Below, piece after piece: positions 1 through 24,310 of a stretch of DNA of 64,000 nt. Within the stretch, counting starts at the first letter, position 1, and the number at the start of each line of letters is the position of its first letter. Both the position numbers and the translations under genes were made by a program. The notes beneath the pieces are model-generated. The model had not been told where the DNA came from. It made no database searches and saw nothing but the letters and a program-made list of their open reading frames with translations. The stretch is from assembly GCF_030867095.1 (NCBI RefSeq), contig NC_081831.1, forward strand, positions 65,114,716 to 65,178,715, given 5' to 3'. The stretch is from Alligator mississippiensis (Eukaryota > Chordata > Crocodylia > Alligatoridae).

Positions 1-1414
1 TTAATTTGTGTTTTGCCAATCCTCTTTTAGCATCACTTTTTCTTAGTGAAGACATCCCACCTTTTCCATAGCCATGCCCATTCTTTGGCATCTGTGTGTT
101 ATATTGCACTGAGGATGTTTGGGTCAGAAGCCACGTGTCCCTCTCCAGTATAATATCCTCTGAGCTTGTGCAGCTTCCATGCTCCCCCTCCCCTGTCCCT
201 TGCTCCCTGCAGCCCCCTTTTCCAAGTTGCATTTTTCTGCCTGCTTGCACTCTGGATTAATTAAAGCATTCAGGCTTCTGGTTTATCAGATGTAGAAGAT
301 TGTCAGTCCTTTTTTTCCCCCCTCTCTGTTCCTGTTTCCTATTGGCCCCTTCAGATTTAACTGTGTTCATCTAGTCCGGCAAAACTGAAAGCTACTCAAC
401 ATAAGGCCAGAAAGAGTTCTGCTGTAGAAAACTAAGTTGGCATTTCTCTATCTGCTGGGATGGATAATGTACATGTGTCCAGATGATGTACCAACGTAGA
501 TTACTTCAGAATCAGGAATGGGGAGCTTGCACAGTAGCTGCCTCTTTTAGTGTCTTACAACTAAGTGTTAGAGGAGCTGGAAACAACTGTTTGTTTAAAG
601 GCAAACTGCTACCCAAGATGTGAAAAAATGAAACCTAAATCAGTACAACTTACATTGGTAGTATCTTACTCCTGATTCTTTCAGGATTAATTCTCCACTG
701 AAGTTGGTTGCTCCATAGATGAAGTTACCCAGTTTTACATAAGCTGTCCCTTGCCCTTTCTTTACATCACTGATATAATTTTGTTGCCACCTGTCTGTGC
801 CACACCCCCAACCTTTTCCCCACATGCCATCCTCAGCCTTTCCTTTCCAGTCCTTTCCAATTTATTCTGTTTGTTCTGTTCTTGGGAAAGAAATCACATT
901 TTTCAAACCACACTGAGATAAAAATGGATCCACACTAAAAGTCCACACCTGAGTACTCCTGAATTTGATAGAAGTTTGGATACAGGTCCATGCTTTACAC
1001 ATCAGATCCATCTCTACACTGAGAAAGGAAATCCTTTTCTAGTTAAGATTGAGCTGCTGTTTCATGCTGGTCTGAGTTTGTAGTCTGCTAGAAAGTAGAG
1101 CGATTTCCACCAATTCATTTCATGTCAGGCCACCAAGTAGCTGTGAACATGTAACCACGTTTAAATGAAAGTGCCTATGATTACCTACTTGAGTGACAAG
1201 GCCCACCTTTATAGTAGTGTTCTGAACACACTCCCCTCATTACAGTATAGATAGTTTCTTATATTTAAGTCATTGTCTCGTCTACTCTCCTTTCCTTTAA
1301 ATTTCTCATTGTTGCTTTCACCAGCTCTACTGAAGAGCCACAGTGTGTTGAGAACCAATATGGATTGCTAGACTTCCAGCACTGTCATCTAACTGAATAG
1401 AGCAGACCTAGGGC

Positions 1415-1654
1415 ATGAAACTGCTGGCAGCTGCCAGCATCTGTATCTTCCTACTACACCTACTCCTGGTAGCGCCAGTAGCAGCTGTGGGAAATCTTAG
1501 TAAAAACTTCCTACTGAGGACAAAGCCTAAGACAGGATCTGAAGTCACCAACCAGTTCTTGTGCAGTCCATATTGTGGCTTTTTGGGTCACTGGGAACTA
1601 CAAGAGCTGAGATGGGTGTCCTTTCCCCTTGTTTCTCTGGAGATTAATTTGTAA
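1415..1654 (+). other. Short open frame with a signal-peptide-like start (doubtful)
   Basis: A 79-codon frame begins MKLLAAASICIFLLHLLLVA, which has the shape of a secretion signal: a Lys, a long hydrophobic core and a small-residue end (PVAAVG). Nothing after residue 27 is recognised. No TATA box or clear splice partner is visible, and the frame lies inside an intron of SLC16A2. Hydrophobic frames like this arise by chance, so it is recorded only as a possibility. Confidence 0.1.
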
Positions 1655-3281
1655 GGAATAAATAGGCTAAATTGACTGTACCCTATGGTATGATTTTAAT
1701 GATGTTTTTAAAACAATGAGCTAAATACCAGAGGGAATTTGGATCCTTGTCTAAGTGATTACATTTTTTCCCTTTTGTGTTTTATCCTCATTCAAGGGTA
1801 ATTTTCTATTGTGCAACTTGCTAGTCTTGTGCTCTGCCTTTTGCAGCTCAGTTTCTGAAAGCCAGAGCTGTTTTATATTATTGAAAGCCTGATTGAGCTA
1901 AGTCCATAAATCAGGCAATAAACACACGGTTACACGATGTCCCTTATGGAATAGATGGTTAGAAGGACTTGTCACCTCTCTGTATCACATAAGGAGAAAT
2001 CCACCTCTGTTTTCAGGTGTGGGAACAAATTTTGGTCCAGGAATTCCACTGGCTTGTGTGTTAGAAACAACTGGTGTCCCAGCCATGATCAAACTCTCCC
2101 TGATAGACTAAGCTTACTCTGAAAGAGGTCCTCCAAATCACGTGGAGGCAGGGTTGGCACTAGCACTAGCACTGCCTGCCTGTCCTGTATCTCTCACTGT
2201 GCACTTTATTCAGATGCCCACAGCAGTTATTCTACCATCTTCTCCTCCCCCACAATGTTGTGGGAAGTTGTATTGTTTGGGGGGCTCCACCCATTCCTGT
2301 TAGGTTGGATGTAGGGAGGAGCTATGAGGAAGCTGTGATTGTCCCCTTGGCAGCCACATTACCATCCTATTTGCAGTGCAGAGGGACGTCAAGGGTGGGA
2401 TGGGGGCAGGGGGGAGGGCAGGAATGGACACGACTTTCTCCTGCATTGCTGTATGGATTGCATCTGGGCAAATTGCTGTTCACTCTCTAAATCCTCTGTT
2501 CATCACTTTAAGAACATCCTGCCTGACTTGGCAAAAGTTGGGACTGTGATTTACGTCTCCAGCCAACACTTTTGAATCAGCGATTCACACTGGCTGCTCT
2601 TTTCTTTCACTCTGCGGGTGGTTTCTGCTGATCTTGACAAGCAGGCTTAGGTAAAACAGCAATCATTTTAGGAAGATACAATTTAAAATAACTGTGATTG
2701 ATAATCTTTAGTGAGAGTTGCCCTGCCTGGCTGCTGTTTTATTACCCTCTAGCAGAGGCTGTCGTGGCAGTTGGGTGATGGTGTGCTGACATGATTTTGC
2801 TTCATTTGTTAGTTGATGCCAGTGGCATTCAACCTGGAGCTGGCAGTTAGTGACAGTGAAGCTCTGCCCATTGAAGTATGACCAATATCAGGTGCTAAAA
2901 AATCTTAAATCATATCTCTCCAAACTCCCACTCCCTGCACGGAAAAAAAAATGAGGCTGTTCTGAAAGAAATATTTGACCAAAGTGTGGGTGTGTGTGTT
3001 CATGCACAAAATGAAATTATTTTCTGGTGATTTAAGACATTGTCCTGCAGGGATGGTGACGAGCAGTGTTCTGACACAAAACTTTCAATTGGAAATCATA
3101 GTCTTGGCCTGATGGCCAGCACTGCAGAAGGAGCAAGCTATAAGCATTTTTTTTTAAATAAACTCACTTCCTGGCATATGAAACCCACATTCAGCAGTAT
3201 TGTTGTGCTACGCGTAAAGTGCCAGGTGACACGCACAACATGGTTTAACATACTGAACCTTCCTTTGTCACACACGTACCT

Positions 3282-3295
3282 CATCCAGGTGGCAC
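3282..3295 (+). promoter_or_regulatory. CTCF-like core motif (tentative)
   Basis: CATCCAGGTGGCAC fits about 12 of 14 positions of the usual CTCF core by eye. It sits in a CpG-bearing patch (about 3205-3440) that stands out from the AT-rich intron. One motif match is weak evidence. Confidence 0.2.
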
Positions 3296-3721
3296 GGGGG
3301 TCTCGACGCCGCTATGAAAGGGAGCACATGTCCAACAGCAGAGCATTGTTGTGTCTGCTGTTTTGGCAAGCTCTCTTCAGAAATAGCATGCGATCGATCC
3401 CAGTTCTGCCTTTTGAACTTGGAAGATACCAAATTAAGAGCTGATGGTGCTTTCACCCCCCTCCCACACTGTGAAAGCTGACTCCAAAATAAACCCACTA
3501 AATGTTCATTCCAGTAAATGTTTGAACTTGAAATGTCTTGAGATTAATCCAGTCTTAACCCAATTCCTATCCAGATTTTGTAATATACTTAAATTAATTC
3601 CAGTCTAGTCTTAAATGGGATTTTGTCTGAATTTTCTATAGCGTGCTTTACACTCCAGTTGATCGGAGCATGTTGTCAATATGACTGTTATGGGCGTTCT
3701 TTTGTTTTAAATAGGCTACAT

Positions 3722-4350
3722 CAGTGGTCCGCAACCTTTAAAAAGCTGTGGGCTGGAGCGAGTCTGCTTCGGTCTGAGGTGTCCGGGTGGCTTTGGTGGT
3801 ATGTGAGTGCCAGGAGGGCTTTTCCTGCACCTGTGCTGAAGCAGACAGCTGGGGGCTGCACCCACGCCACCATTGCTCCTCCAAGCCCTCCCTTTCGCCT
3901 GGCTGCTTGCAGGCTCAGCCGTTGGGGGCTGCAACAGGGCTGGGGGAGTTGAAAACTACATCCACATTACCACTGCTTCTCTCTGCTGCCCTCCCCGCCC
4001 CACCTCCCAGCTGCAGTATGAGCACAACTGGAAGCTGCCCAGTACAGCTCCCCCTGGGCTGGAAGCTGTGTCTGCATTGCAGCTACGGGGAAGGGAGCAG
4101 AGAGAAGCAGCAGTGGCATTGGCACATGGGGCAGAGAGCTGCACCAGTCCTGGGCAGCCTCCAGCTGTACCTGCACTGTAGCTGGGAGGTGTGGGGGAAG
4201 AGGGAGAGCAGGAAGCATCAGCACAGATCAAATTTGCAGTTCTCCAGCCATGGTTCAGTCCCCCACCAGTTGGAAGCTAAGCCCACACAGCTTGTGGGGT
4301 GGGAGGGTGAAACACTCTAGGAGAAGCAGTGACAGCATGGTTGTGAGCAA
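3722..4350. mobile_element. hAT-type nonautonomous element, left end clear, right end not found
   Basis: The stretch opens with CAGTGGTCCGCAACCTTT, the usual form of a hAT terminal repeat, and then becomes strongly GC-rich (about 3760-4330), unlike the surrounding intron. No matching inverted end or 8-bp target copy of GGCTACAT could be placed with certainty; the right boundary given is where base composition returns to normal. Frames of 100-180 codons in it are GC-driven noise. Confidence 0.45.
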
Positions 4351-7300
4351 AGACCTTCAACTCCATGGGCCACATTCAGTGGCTCTGCAGTCTACATGCA
4401 GCCTGTGAGCTATACATTGCCATGCTGCCATCCTATGGATTACGTAGCTCACATGGCAAATGTTTGAAAGGGAGAGTGGAGGTTGGGTTATATCTGGGAT
4501 TGGTACTGCAGGCCCAATTGAAAATCCATTGGAGTCCAAAGCAAGACTCCCCTTGACTTCCAATGAGCTTTGCATCATGCTTTTGCTTTGCTAAGATCCT
4601 TGAGAGATGCCAGGTAGTATGCTGTCCTGTACAGCAAGCTAATGGGACCCCATTCTTTTCCCATTAATATCAATAACAGGTCTCTCAGTAAATGTTTTAC
4701 TGGGCTCATAGAGGCTAGTATTTCCGGGCTGCAGTGACCCAGAAAACCATAACAGAGAATTCTTTGGGAAGCTTTAACTCTATTATCAAGATTTCAAATA
4801 CATTTCCAAAAGTCAATTCTGCTTGACTCCTTCAGTGTTCATATCTGTCCAGTCAACCCCAAAGAAGAGCAAGTCTAGGCATCAATATGCCTTACAGTCA
4901 TGTTTTTGCTATGTCGGTTCTGGATACACTCTCAAATCTTTTCATTTCCTTGGACCTTTTGCTGTGCTTCTCCTCTGACCTCTTCTTGGAACTGTCAGGG
5001 TAAAATCCGCACTAATTGCTGACAGGAGCAGCAGCAGTCTTGAGTTCAATTGTTGCTGTCACAGCAGAGGCATCAGATCTGTTCCCTCACTCTTAAGCGC
5101 AGTACTCATTTTACAGTAAAAAATAAGAATTAACTATGAACCCAGATGCCCTGGGTTTTTTTTTAATACCAGCACACAACTAAAGAGGTCTGAGCACAGC
5201 CATGGGAGCTAGTAGCTTTTGTTCTCTTGTCCTATCTGCATCATTGGGACAAGACACTTAACCTCATTCTCCTTCATATTCCATGTCTATGAAATGATGG
5301 TAGCGATAATCCTTCCCTCCTTTTCAAAGTCTCTGTTAGATTTTGTTAGTCAATTTTGTAAAGAATTTTGAAAACAGATCTCTAGATACATTAACTATGT
5401 TTTATTTCTAATTTTATCTGGATGATTTTTACCAGAGCATTCTATGTTCATCACTTACAATAAGGTGTTTCTCTAAGGTGTAATATATTACAAGAGATTT
5501 TTTAAATTAATTTAATATACATTTTCAATTGGCCAGCACTTCCTTCACAAAGCAAACATTTTAGAATTTCAACAAAGATGGTACCAAACTTCCAGACTGA
5601 GATTTTTTGTCTCATTCATCCATACAAATATGGATTTGGAGGCAGATTTGAATACCAGTTACTTTTGTCTAAATTCAAGAGTAATTTAGGTCAGAATCTG
5701 TCTTGTTAAATGTAACACCTGGTTTGTGTTTGAATGTCTATGTTTCTTTAAAGTAAATTTCCTAGAAATAACAGACTTCAAACATGATGGGGTCATTTAA
5801 TATTGTATTGCAGTAGGAGAAATATTTCTGAAAATATATTATCCAACTTCATGAGCCTTTTGTATTTTGGCTCTTCTCCCATCCTTCACTCCCTCTAGCA
5901 GTTGTTTTGGACAGCTCTTTGGAAAGATGTCATCTAATAAAGTACTTTCATTGCTCTATGTTTATAACCAAGAAAATTGGCTGTGGAGGGAGTCTCTCCA
6001 ATTGCCCCCCCCCGCCTTTTAATTTTGTTTTGTTTTGTTCTGTGGTCAAATGGGAATACATTCAAACTAAAGTGAGTCCCAGATAACTCCTGCTGTGCTT
6101 CAGTTTTTCTCTACTTCTAGAATTTTTTTATTTTTTTTTTTGCTCCAATCTCAATTTACTGAAAAGCTTTTGAATAAGTTAGTTCTTGAAAACCTGTAAT
6201 TAATTTGGAAAGATTAACTCTGCTCTGCCCTGAGAGTGACCTCTTTGTGTGGAGGTTTTTTGGGGGGGAAGAGGACAGAAGATGCTGTTGTGTGGGAAGC
6301 ATTTTCTTTCAATAGGGACATGGCTATGTTCTGAAGCACACATGGCTCTCAAAGGACCAATTGCACTGGGTCTTAATTGTACATCCAGATGAAAAGGTTT
6401 GCAGACAGCAACAAAAAAACCTTTCCATATTGAGTATTTGCTGAACCCTGCCTTGCAATGTAACTGGGACTTTTGCTGTATATGAGGAAGGTTTTGTTTC
6501 CTGAATGGTCATGTTACGACTTCAGTCATTATACTCTAGAGCCAAGCACTGAGAATTGCACACCCTTGGAAGCTGAGACCAGCTATGCAGAAATTTAATT
6601 CCACTCCTGCACACTATGATTATAGATGAGAGATCCTGCAGTAATTTTAAAACATGCTTTATTACAAGCAGTCAAGAAGTAGGTAGCTATTGCCATATCA
6701 GCACTAAATGAATTATCCTAGCATGTCAGGGCAGATACATAAGAAGGCATACAATTTTGAGTACTTAATGAGTCCAGATATTCAAGAAAAGGTATTCATA
6801 TGCTGTTTGATCAATAAAACAGTTCAACATTGTAGAATGTCTGTTTCTCCCCGTAGAAAAACAGCTAGCCAAATCCATTAAGTATATTAATATTGCAACA
6901 GGCAGCTCTTGGAGGTCAAGATATACTGCTGATAAGGTCTTCATGATCTTATTTTTTTCAGCCTCATGTATCTACCAGGTCATATCCTTGGCTGATGCGA
7001 ACAAGTGTGGATTTGTTGAAGAAAATGGAACTACCCCAGTTTTGCAAGCCTAGGTCCTTTTTCGGTCATGATCATCCTGACAGTGATCCTGACAGATTTC
7101 TTTCTCCAGTGTCTCATTCGTTGGGCAGTGACTGCAGCAAGGATTTTGCTGTGACCAAGTGCTGAAAAAAGCACCATGCAAGACTTGAAGTTACAAAACA
7201 ACTGTTTTGGTCATTGCATGTAATCAAACCTGGGCACTGGATGAGGTGGAGTCCTTCAGAAGACATAGCATGGAATCATGTAAATAAAACTGTATCGCGT

Positions 7301-7430
7301 TTCAGGTTCACATGGAAGCCAAGCTGATTTGCTATTCTGAATGCTTCACTTTGCCATCTCGCTTCTTGATGACATCATTTGTGACCTGGCCATTGACTTA
7401 CTGCAGAGTAATTATTCTTCTCATCTTTAC

Positions 7431-7473
7431 CCTTCCTTCCTTCCTTCCTTCCTTCCTTCCTTCCTTCCTTCCT
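7431..7473. repeat. CCTT microsatellite
   Basis: About ten copies of CCTT in a row with no interruption. It is a pure polypyrimidine tract inside SLC16A2 intron 1. Confidence 0.95.
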
Positions 7474-8866
7474 CAGAACTCAGTGCTTTCAACCAGGAGA
7501 CCTTCCCAACCAAGGTGTAATGTATTCATTCTGTGGTGCATTTCCTGTCTGGTCCTCATCAGCAATGACAGACAGAGATTTTATTTTAACCTATTGCTTT
7601 TCTAAATCTACTCTTCAAAGTTGTGACAGGTTGAAGAGACCTTTTTAAAAGTTCATGGCAAACAGGCCCAAAATAATTCTTTAAGCAACAAATGCCTTTT
7701 TGAAAAAAACAATAGTTCCTGTAGACAGAAAGAGGAAAGGGTTGGGGGGAATTAACCTGTTCAGAATAGGCTTAAATTTCTGCTGATCATGATTCCAAAG
7801 TGTCTTGAAATCACCAGAAAGGCTCCTACAGACATGAATGGACTTTAAGTTATACCTTTCTCAACAAAACCATGTATGTTGGATTTCTATGGTAACAGCT
7901 TTGTACATGTTTCTAATCTGGCTGTATGCACATACAGCACATTTACTTGTGCAAGACAAGGTAACATTGTATATATAATTTTAGAGCACAACAGTGGTGC
8001 AGTGTTAGTCAGTAAGGACAGTCCTGTGACGTGTGCGTTCTCTCTGATTGCCCTTGGACTATGCCCATGTCACTCTATACAGCTTGGACTGCACTCTTTT
8101 AAGTGTTGCCATGTCTCTGTTTTTTATTTCTCACTGATGTCCAGTTCCTGTCATTTGAAAGTCCTGAATTGTTTACTAGCTTTTGTACTGAATTGTTTAC
8201 TAGCTAAAACTGATGCTTGCTGCAATTAATATCTCTGTTGTTCCATGCTGCTCTCAGAGTAGGGAAGAACTTTGCAATAAAACAAAAAATTTTATTACTT
8301 TTTAAAATACCCTTCTGTCACAGAGGGATGTTTAGCAATCTTTGGCCCTTTCAGGAAGCAGGTGGTGAGGGATAGTAGCTATAGCTGACAATATAGGGGT
8401 AAGCACCTTGAGATATCAAGCCCCAGTCTAACATGTAAGGGCCTCTCCTGGGTCAAGGGCTGCATCTGTCCATGCAGAGTATCTGGCAGACAGCAGTTCA
8501 GTCAGTGGAAAGATGAGTACACAGACTACAAGGTAAGCTAGATGAATGCCAAGGAATCTAGGTCCCTATTGTAGAATATACAAACCCAGCAAACAAGGAT
8601 ACAGCATCAACTTAAACATATACCCCTTCTGTATGCCCTACACCAAATGTCCACAGGTTCTGTCCACAAGAGAAGTCCAGCAAGGTCAGTGAAAGTGCAA
8701 GCAAGCATGCCTCTAAAGGGATAATGTCCAGCTTTGAGTGGAGAGCCTAAGGGCTGGCTATGTTTAAAGAGAGAGGCCTCTCTAAATTAGCTTCCACTGA
8801 CAAAATCCTCTTCCCTGCCCCACTGTTTTTTCTCTCACAAATGTAGGTTTATAAAGCAGTTTCTGA

Positions 8867-20721
<11,855 letters not shown>

Positions 20722-20866
20722 AGCCTTTTCCCAGTCCCTCGCTCCCAGAGACATGCATACACATGTACACACTCTGACACCAGCATCTTCCCCCTGTCTA
20801 AGCACAGGCCCTTTTTTAAAAGGAGTATAATCCTGTGCAGTTGCAGAGGTGCTGCAATATATTTGT

Positions 20867-21448
20867 TAGGGCTGTGCGAAGCTTTGGGTACTGATTTGAT
20901 TTGGATGAGATTTGGCCTGATTCAGTAGCCAAATCTCCAAATCTGAATCAAATTAAGAGACCAATACAAAGGTCTGAATTGATTTGAAGCCTCCAAATCA
21001 ATTTGGTGGAGATTCGGTGATTCGGGCAGTCCCCATTTGCCACGCAAGCAGCTGGACCCAGACTCCATGCTGATAAGTAGGGGGCTGCAGCGGCTGTCAG
21101 GGCTTTTGGGGGCTCGTGGCAGAGCGCCCCCCCTGCACAGTGCGGGGCAGTGGGGGGCAGCAGGGATCGCTGCCCTGCCTGGCAGGAGCCAGTGAGTGCG
21201 GGGCTTTTTTTTTTAAAAGAGCTGGAACGCTGGTGCTGGGCAGGGCAGGGCAGCCATTGATGGGGTTGGGAGAGTGGGTGGGGGGTGGGACCTGTTTGAT
21301 TCGGCCAATTCGGCAGCGGCTGAATCTTTGAATTAGATTCCGCCAAGTCGACTTGGGACAGTGATTTGAATCACCAAATCGAATCTCTGTCCTCCGAATC
21401 GACTGAATCCGAATCCAAAACAAATACTAGCCACTTCGCACAGGCCTA
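20867..21448. mobile_element. hAT-type nonautonomous element, complete, 582 bp, in the SLC16A2 3' UTR
   Basis: The ends are TAGGGCTGTGCGAAG and CTTCGCACAGGCCTA, a near-perfect inverted repeat, flanked by a perfect 8-bp direct repeat ATATTTGT (20859-20866 and 21449-21456). Both arms carry many diverged GATTCGG/CCAAATC words that could pair with each other, and the centre (about 21040-21290) is GC-rich. It starts 145 bp after the SLC16A2 stop codon, so it is almost certainly transcribed. Confidence 0.92.
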
Positions 21449-23411
21449 ATATTTGTAGAGGAAAAAGTTCTCCTAGTTAATGCTTTTAACTTTTGGAGCC
21501 ATTTTACAGGACATTTTGATTTTTAAAGCTGCATTTTTCTCCAACCATTTTCTGAAGAGAACTCTAACTTGGACTCGAACTCACTTTTCTTGCTTCCTCA
21601 ATTTTCTAATTGTCACAATATTTGTTTACAGCTAATGAATGCCTTTAAAGCAAGCTGTAGGCAAAACTTGTTGAACCTCTGGGTTTTAGTTACAGATCCA
21701 TCCTAGCACACAGCATCCTTGATGCTGCCTGCACATATTGCCTTGATGTTGGATTCAGTTCCATACTACCTTAAACTTATGATGAACAGAGCTTAATCTA
21801 TGATGAACAGATTTCAAGACTTTTTTTATTCCACTTGAAGGCAAAAAAATTAAAATAGGGCTAAGCATTTGTCTTTTGTAAGAGTGCTGAATTCTCCCCT
21901 CCCACATCAAAAAAAAGTCTTTTCTGAAAATTTTCAATCTGTTTAACTGGACCATAAGCTAATTCCTGTATGGCCTGGTCAGCCACCAAACTCGGATTTC
22001 CCCTCTGATATTCCATCAAGGAGAGAGATCCCCTCGCTGTGTGTGCCTAGTGTCAAACCTGACTTGGCTGTAAACAGTTAAAGTAGGCTAGCTGCTGGTT
22101 GTCAGATGTGTGTTTCACTGATGGCAGGAGAACTTTGGAGTCTCACCTTTTCCATCTGCTCTTGGATGGAAAGAGAAAACATACTGCCCTCAGTGATGCT
22201 GAGCACTTACTGTGACTCATAATGTAGCCTCTGGCCCCGACTCCCCAATTCTTTGTCAAGCAGAGATCAAGGATCACTGCAAGAAAACTGAAGGCACTTG
22301 AAAACACAGAAAGGTAGAAAAGGAAGAAAGTGTGATTTAAATTTTGAGACCCAACTCCATCCATTCAAGATGATCCCTCTTAAAACTGAGGAGATGAACT
22401 ATTAGCCTGTGGTTCATCTGTTGGTCACCTCCAGCTTTCTTAACTAGTAACTAAATGAGTAGGTTTCCAAGCCCCCAACAGAAAGAGGAATTAACTGCCA
22501 ACTTAAGATGTTCTAACTAGTAAAATACTATATTTGCAGGTAACAAAATGACTAGCACTGAATCTCCAAGAGTCAGAGTCCAGTGGCACTCGGACCTCTA
22601 TGTCAGTTTTGACCTGAGCTGTTCCACTTGGTTGGTTAACTCATCTTTAGCATTTCTTAACCACATCGAGGTGTGTGGGTTAGTTTTTGCTCAGAATTCC
22701 AAGCAAGTCGAAGCTGAAAAATTGACTAGAAGAAGGGAGAGTGGGCTGTGCAAATACTAATGGACTTTGTGTGCCAGGTCTGTATTATTCTTCAATGATC
22801 AACTTGTCAGTATTACAGGAGCTGTGAAAAGAGGCAGAATATTTTTAAAAGGCATTTTTTTTTTCCTTTTTGCGTATGCTTCAGTATTTTTCCTCTATGC
22901 TTATGTCTTGCTGGGGAGCAGCTTGAGAGGTCACTATGGGACATGGAGGTTTCAGACAAGATCTAGGGGCAGGCTGGCTGACTGCCCTTCAAAATGATTA
23001 CAAGTGTGAGTGAAAGAAGGGGGATCTCTCTTGGCAGCACGGATGCAGTGTGTACCTCTGTGTGGACAATATTTTGTGCTCCAGATGGTGGTCCAAGCTC
23101 AAGGTGGTAATGAGTATTTTAACTAGCTGACATGATCAGTTTCTATTCAAAATTGTCCACAAGGCTCAAGTGACCACTGCCACACTTGGAAACAGCAGAA
23201 AGCAAGCACGTTCTGTAAGAACAGAGAGCCCTGAGGTTATGTGGAGTCCTGCTGATTGATGTGGAGACTCCAGCACATTTTGATCTCTCAGAGAGCTCAA
23301 TGAGAAATTCAGTAGAAGCAGATGCATGGCCTGGATTGAAGACCAACCTTGGTAGTTCACAGAAGGTAATAATAATCCATGTTTGTGCAGCCATCAGTGT
23401 AACCAGGTGTT

Positions 23412-23417
23412 AATAAA
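23412..23417 (+). terminator. Candidate SLC16A2 polyadenylation signal
   Basis: AATAAA followed within 15-40 bases by a GT-rich stretch (GAGGTTCTCTGGATTTGG). It is the first canonical hexamer after the stop that has such a downstream element. Others exist further on, for example at 28663 and 28713. Confidence 0.35.
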
Positions 23418-24174
23418 GAGGAATGAGGTTCTCTGGATTTGGAGCCTCAAAGAAATCTGCAACAAAGCTGACTTTTAGTTTCCACGGAGCTAACTTGTTG
23501 AAGAAGCGGAGATTGTGTGTTGAACAAAAAGTGTTTCATCAGAATGGATGATTGTCTCGCATCTTTTTTTTTTTCCCATTGCCTTGCTTAACTAAAAAAG
23601 AAAAAAAAGCAGCCATTATAAGTGAGTTACGGCAAAGACTGATAACTGAGGAGACTATGGGAATCTTTCTGTTACTTAGTGTGGAGGTCTAACAAAGTAT
23701 TGGACCATAGACTTGTTCTCAATTCATGCCTGTAACTCTTGTCAATATAGCATTGGGGTGGGAGTTTGGCATAATGACAAAGGGCTCCACATGCCCCCCT
23801 GCCTTTATCTACATTGACGGTATACAGCAAAATGGTGTGCTTTGTTGTTATTTTTTATAAATGTCAATCCCTGTAGCAACATCTGGAGAACTAGATGGCA
23901 TTTTGTAGCACTTAATAATTTAATTCTAAAATGTGGATGGGTGTTTTATGTGTCGGAGTGTATGTGTCTCTCTCTCTCTCTTTCTCTCTATCTCCCCATC
24001 TTGCTCTCCACCAACCTTTTCCTCTGAGGATACATTTTTTTAACTATTACTCATTACTAGAAAGCAGAACACAAGAAGCTAAAACATGTATCAGAGCCTT
24101 GGAAAAATGCATCAGCTGGAACAGCATGTTTAACAAGTATCTGTTCCATATCCATGTCTTGATGTGAGTCAGAT

Positions 24175-24310
24175 TGTGCTGCTCTGACTCAAACTGAGCA
24201 GTACTTTGTGCTACCACTAGCCCTGCTGGCTGCTGCAGGATTCCAAGTGTGATCCCCCAGCCCTATTCCATTGAAGTCCGTGGGACTATTCCCACAGTAA
24301 GGTACATCCT
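24175..24310. repeat. Ancient interspersed repeat-like segment
   Basis: The wording CCATTGAAGTCCGTGGGACT and ACAGTAAGGTAC resembles an old repeat widespread in turtles, crocodilians and birds (form ATTGAAGTCAATGGGACTAC). Family assignment is from memory of the pattern and is uncertain. Confidence 0.35.

Larger units (their letters stand above)
20722..23435 (+). other. SLC16A2: SLC16A2 3' UTR (minimum extent, inferred)
   Basis: It starts after the stop codon. The first strong AATAAA downstream, at 23412, would give a UTR of about 2.7 kb including a 582-bp transposon insertion. A longer UTR reaching the site at 31010 cannot be excluded. Extent is inferred from signals only. Confidence 0.4.

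Noticed and set aside
3787-4320. 177-codon frame
   Set aside because: It falls in the GC-rich interior of the hAT-like element at 3722; several overlapping frames on both strands are open.
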